Below are positions 7,244-16,232 of a stretch of DNA of 64,000 nucleotides, piece by piece. The notes below the pieces were generated by a model that worked only from the letters and a program-made list of their open reading frames with translations, ran no database searches and was not told the DNA's origin. A program made the position numbers and the translations under genes. How positions within the stretch are numbered: position 1 is the stretch's first letter; every line of letters starts with the position of its first letter. Origin of the DNA: Clostridia bacterium 41_269 (lineage in GTDB: Bacteria; Bacillota; DTU086); assembly GCA_001508005.1 (NCBI GenBank), contig LGEZ01000007.1, forward strand, positions 23,548 to 87,547. Direction: 5' to 3'.

Positions 7244-8536
7244 CTAGAGAAGGGGTATTATATTTATTCCATTAGAATAGGGAATATATTTCATTATAAT
7301 TTCGGCTAGTTTTAAAGAATCATGACGAATGTGATGACAGTTATCTACTAAAGGTGCTTCAATAACTTTTACACCCATTTTTTCTAATTTATCTCGAGCT
7401 GGAGCAACGGGATGTGAATTTTCTTCAAGGTATTTTTGCAATAAACTCTCAGAAACATTTTGGCTGTTTACTATAACAAAATCAACAATATTTGAACCCA
7501 CATGCTTTATTACGGCTTCAAGGTGATCACCAGCATCATATCCATCTGTCTCTCCCGGCTGTGTCATAATATTACAAACATAAAAAACCACAGCTTTAGT
7601 TTTTATAAGAGCTTCAGCTATACCCTTGACCAAAAGATTTGGAATTATACTGGTATACAGGCTTCCTGGGCCAAGGATAACAGCATCTGCATCTATTATT
7701 GAATTTACAGCCTCCTCTAAGGCACTGCACTCCTTTGGAATTAAAAAAATGCGTTCTATTTTTTCCCTAGAATTTGAAATATTCGTTTCCCCATATATAA
7801 TACTACCGTTTTCCATAACAGCCCCTAAAGTTACTTTGGACAGTGTAGAAGGAACAACCCGTCCTCTCACAGCTAAAACCTTTGCCATTTCCTGTACTGC
7901 ACTGTAAAAATCCCCCTTCATCTCACTCATGGCAGTAAGCAGAAGATTTCCCAGGCTGTGCCCTTTAAGACCCTGTCCCTTATCAAAGCGATAATCAAAC
8001 AGCTGACGCATGCTGCTTTCTGTATCTGCCAGCGCCACAAGACAATCCCGTATATCTCCAGGGGGTAAAATATCAAAGTCCCCCCTTAATATGCCAGAGT
8101 TGCCGCCGTCATCTGTAACCGTTACTACGGCAGTAATATTTGATGTATATTCCTTGATCCCCCTTAAAAGAACCGAGAGCCCTGTTCCCCCACCAATGGC
8201 AGTAATTTTGGGACCTCTTTCTAAATATCTTTTATAATAAACTCTGTTAAAAAAATAATCTCCTTTTTTATCCGGTGCCACTGCAGCAAAAATTGAACCA
8301 ATGCTTTTTTTAAAACCCAATAAAAAAAAGCCAAAACCCAAGCAGATCATCAGGATTCCAGCTAATGCAGCTTTGTTTCTGTCCAAATGATTTAAAATGC
8401 CAAACATATAAAATTCTAGCGTTTCTAAAGGAAATAATAGACAAAACCCCCAAAAAGCCAAAATAACACCCACTGCAGAAAGAAACAGCCAGCGTTTAAC
8501 GCCCAGCCCTGGTATCAGCCAGCGCAGTACTTTCAT
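7244..8536 (-). CDS. yvcK: Gluconeogenesis factor YvcK (CofD-like)
   Basis: About 430 residues. Two N-terminal membrane segments (about 12-30 and 50-75 in the shorter form) precede a CofD-like domain that binds UDP-sugars: ITAIGGGTGLSVLLRGIK, TVTDDGGNSG, LPPGDIRDCLVALA and, later, LGPGSLYTSIIPNLLV. YvcK is needed for growth on gluconeogenic carbon and for cell shape in Bacillus. The ATG at 8536 is chosen because GGAGGA lies 6 bases upstream; a longer GTG-type start would overlap rapZ. The rapZ-yvcK order is the standard one. The N-terminal membrane anchor is an extension many clostridial members carry. Confidence 0.93.
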   Translation of the reverse strand: MKVLRWLIPGLGVKRWLFLSAVGVILAFWGFCLLFPLETLEFYMFGILNHLDRNKAALAGILMICLGFGFFLLGFKKSIGSIFAAVAPDKKGDYFFNRVYYKRYLERGPKITAIGGGTGLSVLLRGIKEYTSNITAVVTVTDDGGNSGILRGDFDILPPGDIRDCLVALADTESSMRQLFDYRFDKGQGLKGHSLGNLLLTAMSEMKGDFYSAVQEMAKVLAVRGRVVPSTLSKVTLGAVMENGSIIYGETNISNSREKIERIFLIPKECSALEEAVNSIIDADAVILGPGSLYTSIIPNLLVKGIAEALIKTKAVVFYVCNIMTQPGETDGYDAGDHLEAVIKHVGSNIVDFVIVNSQNVSESLLQKYLEENSHPVAPARDKLEKMGVKVIEAPLVDNCHHIRHDSLKLAEIIMKYIPYSNGINIIPLL

Positions 8537-8558
8537 AAAAATTCCTCCGTTATTTCTC

Positions 8559-9431
8559 CTACTCTCTGTCAATATCCCTGTGCCTAACAGAAACCTTATA
8601 TCCCTCGCTGCTCAATATTTCCCCCACTTTTCTTGAAAGAGCAACAGAACGGTGCTTCCCTCCTGTACACCCTATGGACACTACTAGATGGCTTTTACCC
8701 TCTTTCACATAGTAGGGAAGCAAGAATAAAAGCAAATCGCTCAGCTTATTTATAAAGCTTCGTGTTTCAGGAAAACGCATTACATAATTTTCTACTTCTG
8801 CATCTTCTCCTGTCTTAGATCTTAAATTCTCGGCATAGTGAGGATTGGGTAAAAAACGCACATCCAAAACTAAGTCAGAATCAAGGGGAAGCCCATATTT
8901 AAATCCAAAAGACATAACAGTAATTAAAAGGGAACGGCCGCTTTTTTCATCAATGAGATCTCTTAGCTGTTCCTTCAGCTGTACCGGCGTTAAATCAGAA
9001 GTGTCAATAATTTTGGTTGCTATACCCCTTATATCGTATAAAAGTTTTCTTTCTTCAATTATACCCTCTAATATGCTGCCTTCCCGAGAAAGGGGATGTT
9101 TTCTCCTTGTCTGCTTGAACCTTCTAATCAGTGTTTCATCAGAAGCTTCAAGAAATAGAATCTCATATTTATATCCTTCCTGTTCAAGATATTTTAAAGA
9201 ATCAAAAAAAGTGTTAAAAAAATGCCCACCGCGCACATCCATAACGAGGGCAATTTTTTTGATCTGCTGTTCTGAATTAGCAAAAAGCTCTGCAAATTTA
9301 GATAAGAGATTTGGGGGCAGATTATCCACACAAAAATAACCCAGATCTTCAAGGCTTCTCAATGCAGAAGTTTTGCCTGCTCCAGAAAGTCCCGTAATAA
9401 TTACAAGCTTAAAATCCCCTCTTCGGTTCAT
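8559..9431 (-). CDS. rapZ: RNase adapter / nucleotide-binding protein RapZ
   Basis: About 290 residues. The N-terminal P-loop kinase-like domain shows [18 protein letters not shown] and FCVDNLPP; the C-terminal domain shows [17 protein letters not shown], the phosphate or UDP-GlcNAc-binding block. In Enterobacteria RapZ controls GlmS through a small RNA; in Firmicutes (YvcJ) the role is less clear and linked to nucleotide binding and competence. The ATG at 9431 follows GAGGTGAG by 5 bases, favouring it over the GTG three codons upstream. The gene leads directly into yvcK. Confidence 0.94.
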   Translation of the reverse strand: MNRRGDFKLVIITGLSGAGKTSALRSLEDLGYFCVDNLPPNLLSKFAELFANSEQQIKKIALVMDVRGGHFFNTFFDSLKYLEQEGYKYEILFLEASDETLIRRFKQTRRKHPLSREGSILEGIIEERKLLYDIRGIATKIIDTSDLTPVQLKEQLRDLIDEKSGRSLLITVMSFGFKYGLPLDSDLVLDVRFLPNPHYAENLRSKTGEDAEVENYVMRFPETRSFINKLSDLLLFLLPYYVKEGKSHLVVSIGCTGGKHRSVALSRKVGEILSSEGYKVSVRHRDIDRE

Positions 9432-9495
9432 TTTTCTCACCTCAAAAACATATAAAAATAAAATAATAAAAATCCTTAAACCCCCACTGCTGTTT

Positions 9496-10236
9496 TTATT
9501 TATCCTGATGAAATCTCTTAAGCTTTCCTCTGCTCTTCAGGTAACTTATCACTTTATCAGTAGAAGTATTAAGTACCTGCTCCTCTGTAACCCCCGCTTC
9601 TTTTAAAAGTTTTAAAGCCTCATCAAAGGAACCCAACCGATCCACATAATGAGCATCACTCCCAGTACATAGAAGCATCTTTTCTTCTGCCAGCGCTTTA
9701 GCAATGGCAAAACAGTTGCTTCTACTCCCTTTTCTGGCTCCACCTGATAAAGACGTGTTGTTGATTTCTAAAAGGCATCCATATTCCTTTGCAGCGGATA
9801 TAACTTCTTTAATATCAATGGGAAAAGCAGGATTTCCAGGATGTACTATAACATCAACAAGGGGATTTTTGATGACATTTATCATAGCCTCAGTATTTTC
9901 TACAATACCTCTATCTTCATAGCAGGGCGCATGGAAACCTGCTAGCACAATATCAAGTTTTTCAAGATAACGCTCCGGCATATCCAGGCTTCCCTTTGTA
10001 TCCAAGATATTAGCTTCAACCCCAACTAAAATTTGAACATCTTCTTCTATTTTGGGCAGTATATACAGATAACCGAAATATGAAAGATCAGGACCGCCAG
10101 GAAGGGCAGGCCCATGATCAGTTATAGCAATCATTTTTTAACCTTTCCTTTTAGCAGCTCTTACATATTCATTAACAGTGCTGTAACCATGACCGCTAGC
10201 CACTGTATGTAAATGAAGATCTGCTACTAAATGCAT
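9496..10236 (-). pseudogene. PHP-domain phosphoesterase (YcdX-like) interrupted by one in-frame TAA
   Basis: Read straight through, the frame encodes 246 residues of a YcdX-type PHP hydrolase with metal ligands in [12 protein letters not shown] (HxH, residues 7-17), MIAITDHGP, EANI, GFHAP, VHPGNP and TGSDAHY. Codon 33 is TAA (10140-10138), where relatives have a leucine in the sequence KGLKMIAITDHG; one T-to-A change explains it. The start ATG abuts the stop of the upstream HAD gene (TAAATG), showing the original gene began there. An internal ATG at 10134 would make a protein lacking the first metal ligands. So this is a recent nonsense allele, a consensus error, or a readthrough case. Confidence 0.8.
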
Positions 10237-11064
10237 TTAGATCCCCGCTTCCTTCTTTAAGATAAATTTTTCCAGCGCTTCAGCAACACCGTCATCTTCA
10301 TTGGTCGCAGTAATATAATCCGCGTATCTTTTAATATCTTCTCTGGCATTGCCCATTACCACAGCTAGTCCAGCATACTCCAGCATTTCCAGATCATTAT
10401 AACTATCACCAATGGCCATAATTTCATCCTTTTTCAATCCCAGATGTTCAGCCACTGCTTCTAATCCCCTTGCTTTGGTTGCTTCTGGATGAGAAAACTC
10501 CAGAAACTCGGGCATGGATTTAGTAATATGGAGATATTTTCCAAATAATTCCCTGCACTCCTTTTCAAACTTATTCATTTCTTCTTCGTTTTCATTTATG
10601 ATCAGGAGTTTTATGGGAGAAATATTAGAAACATTGGAAAGATCTCCAATTTCTTTAACTACTACATTATATTTTCTAGCATATTCAATATTTTGAGGAG
10701 CAAGTTCTTCCACAAGTACACAATCATCAACATAAAAATTAATAGGATATCCCCGTTTCCTAGTAGCTTTAATAACTTCCTGGGCAAGACCCGACGGTAC
10801 TCTGCGTTCATAAAGGGTTCTCTGGGAATCAGAATATTTAACTAAAGCCCCCATATAGGTTATCAAAGGAAGATTTAATCCCAACTCTTCAGCAAAGGGT
10901 TTTGCTGAAAGGAAAGTTCTTCCTGTGGCTAGGGTAACTTCTACTCCCTTTTCTCTAACCTTACGTACAGCTTCCTTTACCCTGGGAGATATCTTCCCAT
11001 CATTATCCAAAAGAGTTCCGTCCAGGTCCACAGCAACTAACTTTATTTTTAAATTTCTTTTCAT
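10237..11064 (-). CDS. Cof-type HAD-IIB family phosphatase
   Basis: A 275-residue cytoplasmic phosphatase. HAD motif I is VAVDLDGTLLDNDG (nucleophile Asp and acid Asp near residue 13), motif II is ATGRTFLSA, motif III the lysine in SHPEATKARGLEA, and motif IV IMAIGDSYNDLEML; the large C2B cap lies between II and III. Cof proteins hydrolyse sugar phosphates, flavin mononucleotide or other small phosphates, and the substrate cannot be told from sequence. It is followed with no gap by the PHP gene, so the two were translationally coupled. Confidence 0.9.
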   Translation of the reverse strand: MKRNLKIKLVAVDLDGTLLDNDGKISPRVKEAVRKVREKGVEVTLATGRTFLSAKPFAEELGLNLPLITYMGALVKYSDSQRTLYERRVPSGLAQEVIKATRKRGYPINFYVDDCVLVEELAPQNIEYARKYNVVVKEIGDLSNVSNISPIKLLIINENEEEMNKFEKECRELFGKYLHITKSMPEFLEFSHPEATKARGLEAVAEHLGLKKDEIMAIGDSYNDLEMLEYAGLAVVMGNAREDIKRYADYITATNEDDGVAEALEKFILKKEAGI

Positions 11065-11128
11065 TTAATAAAATTTACCCCCTTACGCCCATATCTAATT
11101 GTATTATATATGCCCCAGCGGTGCAAAC

Positions 11129-11155
11129 AAAAAAGGCCGCCCCAGCTAACGGCCT
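11129..11155 (-). terminator. Terminator after the metallo-hydrolase gene
   Basis: On the minus strand AGGCCG and CGGCCT pair around a 10-base loop and are followed by TTTTTT. It lies about 65 bases after the stop of the metallo-hydrolase and separates it from the HAD gene. Confidence 0.75.
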
Positions 11156-11218
11156 AAAAACTACCTCTAAGTCCCAAAAAGCTTCTGAAAAAGCTTAAAT
11201 GATGCAGTTAGTGACAAC

Positions 11219-11995
11219 TCAATTAACACCAGCCAAAAGTTCCTGAAGATGAATAACCATACCGTCCTTAGCTGCTATCACCCTTATTCCCACAGCTTGG
11301 GAAATTTTATCTGCTACTTTATCCACTCCTTCTTTATAAATCTGCATGCCAAAATGGGTTAATACAGCCACCTGGGGTTTAATTTCTTCAATAAGACAGA
11401 TAACATCAGGTACAGATAGATGATCAATGTTTTTATTCCTATGGAGCATTAAGGTAGATATTATGCATATGCTGCTTTTATAAAATTCTGCAAGCTCCCT
11501 AAAATATCTAGTATCAGGAATATAAGAAAGAGAGTAATTACTGCCATAAAAAATAAACCCATAAGTTTCAGCATCTCCGTGTTTATGGGGAATTGAAGTT
11601 TTAAATTTTAAATTTCGACAGCTGTAAGGCTTTAGCCCTTCAATGGGTTGGATTCTTTCCACATAATTTCTGAGATAATTTAATATCACAGGATCATCAT
11701 ACAGCGCCTGCTTTGGAGCAAAAACTACCCCTTTTCTTTTATAACCTCCCCCTGTCATGGCTTCAATCATAACATTAACATCACTACAGTGATCCAGGTG
11801 ACGATGAGAAATCAAAACCCCATCCAGCTTGTTTATGTTAACTTTTTCCTGTGCAGCACGAAGAACTGCCCCAGGTCCTGGATCAACGCTCAGCATCGTG
11901 TTTTTTATTTCCAGTATAAAACCCCCAGTAGATAGAACCTGAGTGGTCATTACATTTCTTGCGCCACCAGTTCCCAAAAATATAATTCTGTCCAT
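11219..11995 (-). CDS. MBL-fold metallo-hydrolase
   Basis: A 258-residue metallo-beta-lactamase-fold hydrolase. The zinc motif is SHRHLDHCSD (HxHxDH, about residue 63), preceded by VDPGPG, with further ligands in IPHKHGD, the aspartate of YIPDTRYF, and LTHFG. The start FLGTGGARN is typical of the RNase Z/phosphodiesterase-like branch. Substrate is unknown; relatives include tRNase Z, cyclic nucleotide phosphodiesterases and lactonases. It stands alone, between a promoter-length gap (11996-12115, nothing else recognised) and its terminator. Confidence 0.82.
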   Translation of the reverse strand: MDRIIFLGTGGARNVMTTQVLSTGGFILEIKNTMLSVDPGPGAVLRAAQEKVNINKLDGVLISHRHLDHCSDVNVMIEAMTGGGYKRKGVVFAPKQALYDDPVILNYLRNYVERIQPIEGLKPYSCRNLKFKTSIPHKHGDAETYGFIFYGSNYSLSYIPDTRYFRELAEFYKSSICIISTLMLHRNKNIDHLSVPDVICLIEEIKPQVAVLTHFGMQIYKEGVDKVADKISQAVGIRVIAAKDGMVIHLQELLAGVN

Positions 11996-12115
11996 AATTA
12001 ATCCCCTGATAAAAACATCTGCATATTATCTAATATTATATCACTCTGCCGGTGGAATACTGCTGTAAATTAATTAATGGCTTCAATTAAAGAACTGTAA
12101 AATCCATTGTCGTTC

Positions 12116-13950
12116 CTACTTTTGTTTGAGAATAATGCTTTTAGTTCCTCCATCCCATTGAACCTCTAAATTTAAAGCTTCACCAATAGCTCTAAGAGGC
12201 AAAAGAATTCTCCCCCCTATTATAACAGCAGGCTGATCTCTTTTCTGCTCGGTTCTTCTGTAATGTCTTGGGAAAATTTAAGAAGCAGAGGAGCGCTGAA
12301 ATGCTGATAACGGGCAACTACATATCCCCAAGGCTTATAAAACTTTTTAACAATTAATCGACCTTCAGAAACCTCACCTTCAAAACCGTAAAATTCCCAT
12401 TGAACTAAACTGGGAGAAACCTCTCTGTTGGAACCTAAAGCAGTCAAAGTAAGTTTTAGATCATAGCTCTGCCCAAGAGAAACAATCCCTACAGGACCCT
12501 TCAATACCATCCGATCAATATCATCTCTTCCCACAACACGAACCTCTGTTTTTCCTTCTATGCTTCCCTTTACAGCCTTGATTCTTCCCTGCCCCGGATT
12601 TACTGCAGCAGCCGTTCCTTTTTCAACTTTTATAACCTTTCCATCTCCTAAAATTTCAGCATCATTGATACTTACAGGGTTGTAATACCTGTCATACCCT
12701 TTGATTTTATATTCAATCTCTTCCCCCACAAGAAGGGCATTTTTATTTTTAACTTCTAAAATAATTCCTTTCAGCTCAGAAGCAGGAGCTTTAGAAAATA
12801 TACCTATGCTGTTGGGAACATATCTCTCACTCCCCTGTTCTGGTTCAAAGGCCCTTACCGTTGAAAATTCGCCTAGGGGCCTTACCACCATAGTTGTAGA
12901 ACCGCCTCCATCAAGATTTAAAGCCCTCCAAGAACCTATATATGCCATAAAAGAAGAAAGTTCATCCAAATCTAAGCCTACACTGTCACCAGATTTCTCA
13001 ACACCTACCAAATAAACCCTGTCTCCATCTTTTGAAACCCCAACAGCTGTTCTTGCTCTAAGTCCACCTAAAGAAGACTTGCTTTTAGCATAAGGAATAG
13101 CCCTGCCGCCGTCCACAAGTAAAGCATGACCACCAATGACCATACTCCACCTGCCGGCTGGCTCAAGGGAATATTCAATCCTGATTCTATCTCCAACTTT
13201 AAAATTCTGGATCAAAAAATCAGCTGCTTTTCCGTGTCCCCGTAGAATATATGCCCCTTTAGGGACACCCTGATAGGGAAGATATGAACCTTCAGATATT
13301 TCCACTACTTTACTATCTTTAACCAAAATCTCAGTGGGAATTGTATATCCATCGTTCCCCCTAGTAGATCCTCCCCACATATCATCATAGAGATGGAGCT
13401 TATCATAGTGGCTGTGGGAACCATTCTGTTCCCAGTAAGCTTTTTATTCAAACCAGATATGGGGAATTCCATACCTGACGGGGATATTACCTTACCCCAC
13501 AAACTAAAACTCTGAATTACCGCTCTGCGGTCCTGAGTTATCCCCAATGCATATAGACCGTCTATTTTTGATGGAGATGCAGCCGTTCTACCCCCTACCA
13601 CCATGGGCCCTATGGGAGCTCCTTCACCATAAATATTAAAAAAAATCACCATTAACCGCTGCTACAGCTCCTGCATTACTCGCCATAGCAGACACATTTA
13701 GGCGCTTTGTTATTTTTCCAGCTCCTGGTATTACATCTAAAACAATGTAGGGATTATTTAAATCCACTTCCAATACATGTATCTCTACGGGACCATCCGC
13801 TGTTTTCCATCGGTACTCCTTATGTACCGCCCCTGCTGTGACCGGCTGTTCAAAAACTTTTATCGGAACCGATGATGCCTCAGCAGGCTCAATCAATATG
13901 CTAAACATAAATATTAAAGCTAAAATAAAAACTAGGGATTTCCTGAACAT
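12116..13950 (-). pseudogene. Phosphodiester glycosidase (NAGPA domain) with C-terminal copper-amine-oxidase-N domain, three frameshifts
   Basis: Three frames together encode one exported protein of about 610 residues. It has a signal peptide from ATG 13950 (good GGAGGGAGG site), the phosphodiester glycosidase domain with AAVNGDFF, NIYGEGAPIGPMVVGG and LNLDGGGSTTMVV, a beta-rich region, and an ending with PAVIIGGRILLPLRAIGEAL, a copper-amine-oxidase-like N domain common in clostridial wall proteins. The frame breaks at a T8 run (minus strand, about 13637-13644; one T too many), an A5 run (13441-13445; one A short) and an A4 run (12241-12244; one A short). The last part would stop at TAG 12116. 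Each break is a single-base homopolymer change, so either recent decay or consensus error. Confidence 0.8.
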
Positions 13951-13993
13951 TATGTATAAACCTCCCTCCGGTTCTCTCCTTTCCCATTCAAAT

Positions 13994-14527
13994 TTAAGCA
14001 ATTCCTGCAGAAATCATAAAGCGCAGTGCCGTTTCTGGATCCATATCCACTTCTTTTACTCTATCCTTTGGTACAATCAAAGTAAGTCCTGCAACCTGAA
14101 AAGCAAGGGGAACATAAACAACCAAATGATTTTCCAAAAAGCATTCTTCCTTTGTTAAAAAAGCAAGGCTCTTAAATCCCTCTAGCTCAATCATAACAAC
14201 CTTGCTGAAAGATCTTTTTTCACCAATTAAAGAATTTAGGGTGTCCTTTATTGCTGAATAAAGCTTTCCCACAATGGGAGCTTTATAAAAAAGCTTTTCA
14301 ATTTTATCTATTAATTTCTCACTAATGTAAAAAGAACCCACATAGCCAATTAATAAAATAATCAACACCGAAATAAGCAGGCCCAATCCAGGTAAATCAA
14401 AAAAAGGAATAAAAAAGTTGCCCACTCTATCAAGAATTCTCAGCACTCCAAAGACAATGTAAAGCGTTACAGCAACAGGAAGAAGAATTAATATGCCCCG
14501 CAAAAAAAACTTACCCAAATTTTTCAT
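13994..14527 (-). CDS. DUF502 family membrane protein
   Basis: A 177-residue inner-membrane protein. It starts with a hydrophobic hairpin (residues about 8-30 and 45-67) around ILLPVAVTLYIV, followed by the family signature KAPIVGKLYSAIKDTLNSL and a soluble C-terminal domain. DUF502 proteins are widespread in bacteria and plants (the COV family) and lack a defined biochemical role. The gene ends 44 bases before the broken glycosidase gene begins and may be cotranscribed with it. GGGGGATGGG lies before the ATG. Confidence 0.85.
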   Translation of the reverse strand: MKNLGKFFLRGILILLPVAVTLYIVFGVLRILDRVGNFFIPFFDLPGLGLLISVLIILLIGYVGSFYISEKLIDKIEKLFYKAPIVGKLYSAIKDTLNSLIGEKRSFSKVVMIELEGFKSLAFLTKEECFLENHLVVYVPLAFQVAGLTLIVPKDRVKEVDMDPETALRFMISAGIA

Positions 14528-14650
14528 TTCTGCCCATCCCCCTTTGTTTCACTGTCCCAAGAACCTCAAAAAATCTCCTTTTAAGGAACTACGACGTTTT
14601 TCTTACCTTTCTTTCTAAAATTTTTCAGCCCCATTCTATTACAATAAAAA

Positions 14651-15325
14651 TCATCCTCCAAGGGTAACATCCTGGGTTTGATACCATTCAAGAGCACTAA
14701 AAAAATGCTCAGGCTTAAAATCAGGCCACATTTCGTCCACTACATAAAAATCTGAATAAATAGACTGCACTGGGAGGAAACCGCTCAATCTCCGCCTGCC
14801 GCCCCAACGTACTATCAAATCTATTCTAGAAATTTCCGACGAGGCTATGTGCTCAACAATATTTGAACCTTTTTGTCCATTGTTATTCTTATAAAAATAA
14901 CTTAAATCCCAATTCCAACTGTAATTCACTAAAAAATTAACCCTCATAGAACCCCTCCCAAATTTCACCCTTTTTGTGTAAGGCAAGAGTTCCTTGGGAA
15001 ATAAAGGGGAATCGGTATTCCCCACTACCAAAAGCTCCGCATCCTCCTCAGCTAATTTTTCAACAGCCTCAACGCATGCCCTTTGAAAAGCCCTGGTTTG
15101 CTCTGCCGGCCGTTTGGTATTGTCCTGTGTAAAACCATAAAAAGTCATTTCTTCGATACCGAGAGCATGGCAAATTCTATAAAGTTCTAAGCCAGGTGCT
15201 ATACCGTATTTGTATCCTGCATGTTTGGGCAGACCCCTGGCAGTGGACCACCGCCGATTCCCATCAGGAATAATCCCAACATGTCTGGGAAGCCTCTTAA
15301 ATTTTGGCACTTTCAAAGAATTCAT
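14651..15325 (-). CDS. Divergent cis-prenyltransferase (undecaprenyl diphosphate synthase family)
   Basis: A 224-residue protein beginning with RHVGIIPDGNRRWSTARGLP, the family's first motif with the catalytic Asp, then HALGIEEMTFYGFTQDNTKRP, in which the usual FSTENWxRP is altered, and RWGGRRRLSGFLPVQSIYSD, where the usual RTSGExRLSNFLLWQ is changed. DEMWPDFKPE keeps the substrate-binding aspartate/glutamate region. The enzyme should condense isoprenyl diphosphates, but the altered motifs hint at another chain length or substrate. It is slightly shorter than canonical UppS (about 245). It is not next to cdsA or rseP, the usual neighbours of uppS, which supports a paralogue. Confidence 0.8.
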   Translation of the reverse strand: MNSLKVPKFKRLPRHVGIIPDGNRRWSTARGLPKHAGYKYGIAPGLELYRICHALGIEEMTFYGFTQDNTKRPAEQTRAFQRACVEAVEKLAEEDAELLVVGNTDSPLFPKELLPYTKRVKFGRGSMRVNFLVNYSWNWDLSYFYKNNNGQKGSNIVEHIASSEISRIDLIVRWGGRRRLSGFLPVQSIYSDFYVVDEMWPDFKPEHFFSALEWYQTQDVTLGG

Positions 15326-15424
15326 TATTTAGTAATCCTACACCTCCAAAAATTCCATTATAGTAAGCAAACCCTGCTGTATTATATAGAATAACCAACT
15401 TAAAAACCAATTTTTCTTCTACAG

Positions 15425-15459
15425 TGAAATAAAGAAAGGGGCAATAACCTGCCCCTTTC
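15425..15459 (-). terminator. Terminator after the DUF948/YtxH pair
   Basis: On the minus strand GAAAGGGGC and GCCCCTTTC form a 9-bp stem with an 8-base loop, followed by TTTATTTC. It lies 20 bases after the DUF948 stop. Confidence 0.8.
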
Positions 15460-15478
15460 TCTTTTAAAATCTCCGTTT

Positions 15479-15859
15479 TTAGACTTCACTTTTATTTGTA
15501 TTCTTATCGTTTTTCTTATAAAACTGTTTATACAGCTTCAGAGCTACATCCATGCCCATTTTTATTCCTGCTATACTTTTCAAAAGCTTCGGAGCCCCTT
15601 TTCCAACCATAAACATAAACGCCAAATTTCCCACAGAATTTCTTAATGCATTTATTAACTCCCTTAAGCTTCCAAGAGTGGACTTAGCCTCATCAATAAC
15701 AGGCAAAAATTCTTTATCAAAAGCTGTCTTTAAAGCCTTAACTTCCAAACTCAATTTAAAGATAAGTCGAGCTAACAAAAATGCCCCAGCCACTACCATT
15801 AAAACCAACAGCAGTAGGCAAACACCCATTAGCAGCAGAACTATTTCAATGGAGCTCAT
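15479..15859 (-). CDS. DUF948 family membrane-anchored protein
   Basis: A 126-residue protein with one N-terminal membrane helix (residues about 5-32, rich in Leu/Val/Ala) and a helical rest that begins with an amphipathic stretch typical of DUF948 (KTAFDKEFLPVIDEAKSTLG). Its start lies 2 bases after the stop of the YtxH protein, and such DUF948/YtxH pairs are common in Firmicutes, where they are seen in general-stress operons. The molecular role is not known. The C-terminus is lysine- and asparagine-rich. Confidence 0.75.
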   Translation of the reverse strand: MSSIEIVLLLMGVCLLLLVLMVVAGAFLLARLIFKLSLEVKALKTAFDKEFLPVIDEAKSTLGSLRELINALRNSVGNLAFMFMVGKGAPKLLKSIAGIKMGMDVALKLYKQFYKKNDKNTNKSEV

Positions 15860-15861
15860 TC

Positions 15862-16134
15862 TTAGGTTGTCTCCTGACCAGCCTCATTAGTTTCTTCCCC
15901 AGAACAGCAGGGAAGCTTTTCCCGTGCTGTTTCCACCACACGTGTTACTCCGCTCTTTACTTTGCCACTTACTTCACCAATGGTTTCCTTGGTTTGTTCC
16001 ACAATTTCAAAAGTTTTATCTGCTATTTTACTACGTGTCTCCTTCCCAGAAGCTGGAGCAAGAAGAACTCCTGCAATAAACCCTAACAGCCCTCCAATAA
16101 CCAGCCCTGCCAAAAAATCTCCATTATCAGACAT
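15862..16134 (-). CDS. YtxH-like general stress protein
   Basis: A 90-residue protein with the YtxH signature: a glycine-rich membrane segment GLVIGGLLGFIAGVLLAP (residues about 10-28) followed by SGKETR and a long amphipathic helix with many alternating charged residues. A C-terminal PCCSGEE contains a Cys pair of unknown meaning. It is the first gene of a two-gene unit with the DUF948 protein. The start is supported by GGGGGTG 8 bases upstream. YtxH relatives are stress-induced in Bacillus; no enzymatic activity is expected. Confidence 0.8.
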   Translation of the reverse strand: MSDNGDFLAGLVIGGLLGFIAGVLLAPASGKETRSKIADKTFEIVEQTKETIGEVSGKVKSGVTRVVETAREKLPCCSGEETNEAGQETT

Positions 16135-16232
16135 TTAAAAACACCCCCTTTATTGTAGAGTTCTACAACATATAGGGGTTTCCCTTTTTCAAACAGCCCA
16201 TAAAGGAAATTAATAAAAAGAAATTAACTTTT

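Noticed and set aside
10138..10140. Stop codon recoded as selenocysteine or pyrrolysine in the PHP gene
   Set aside because: It is TAA, not TGA or TAG, and the family has leucine at this place.
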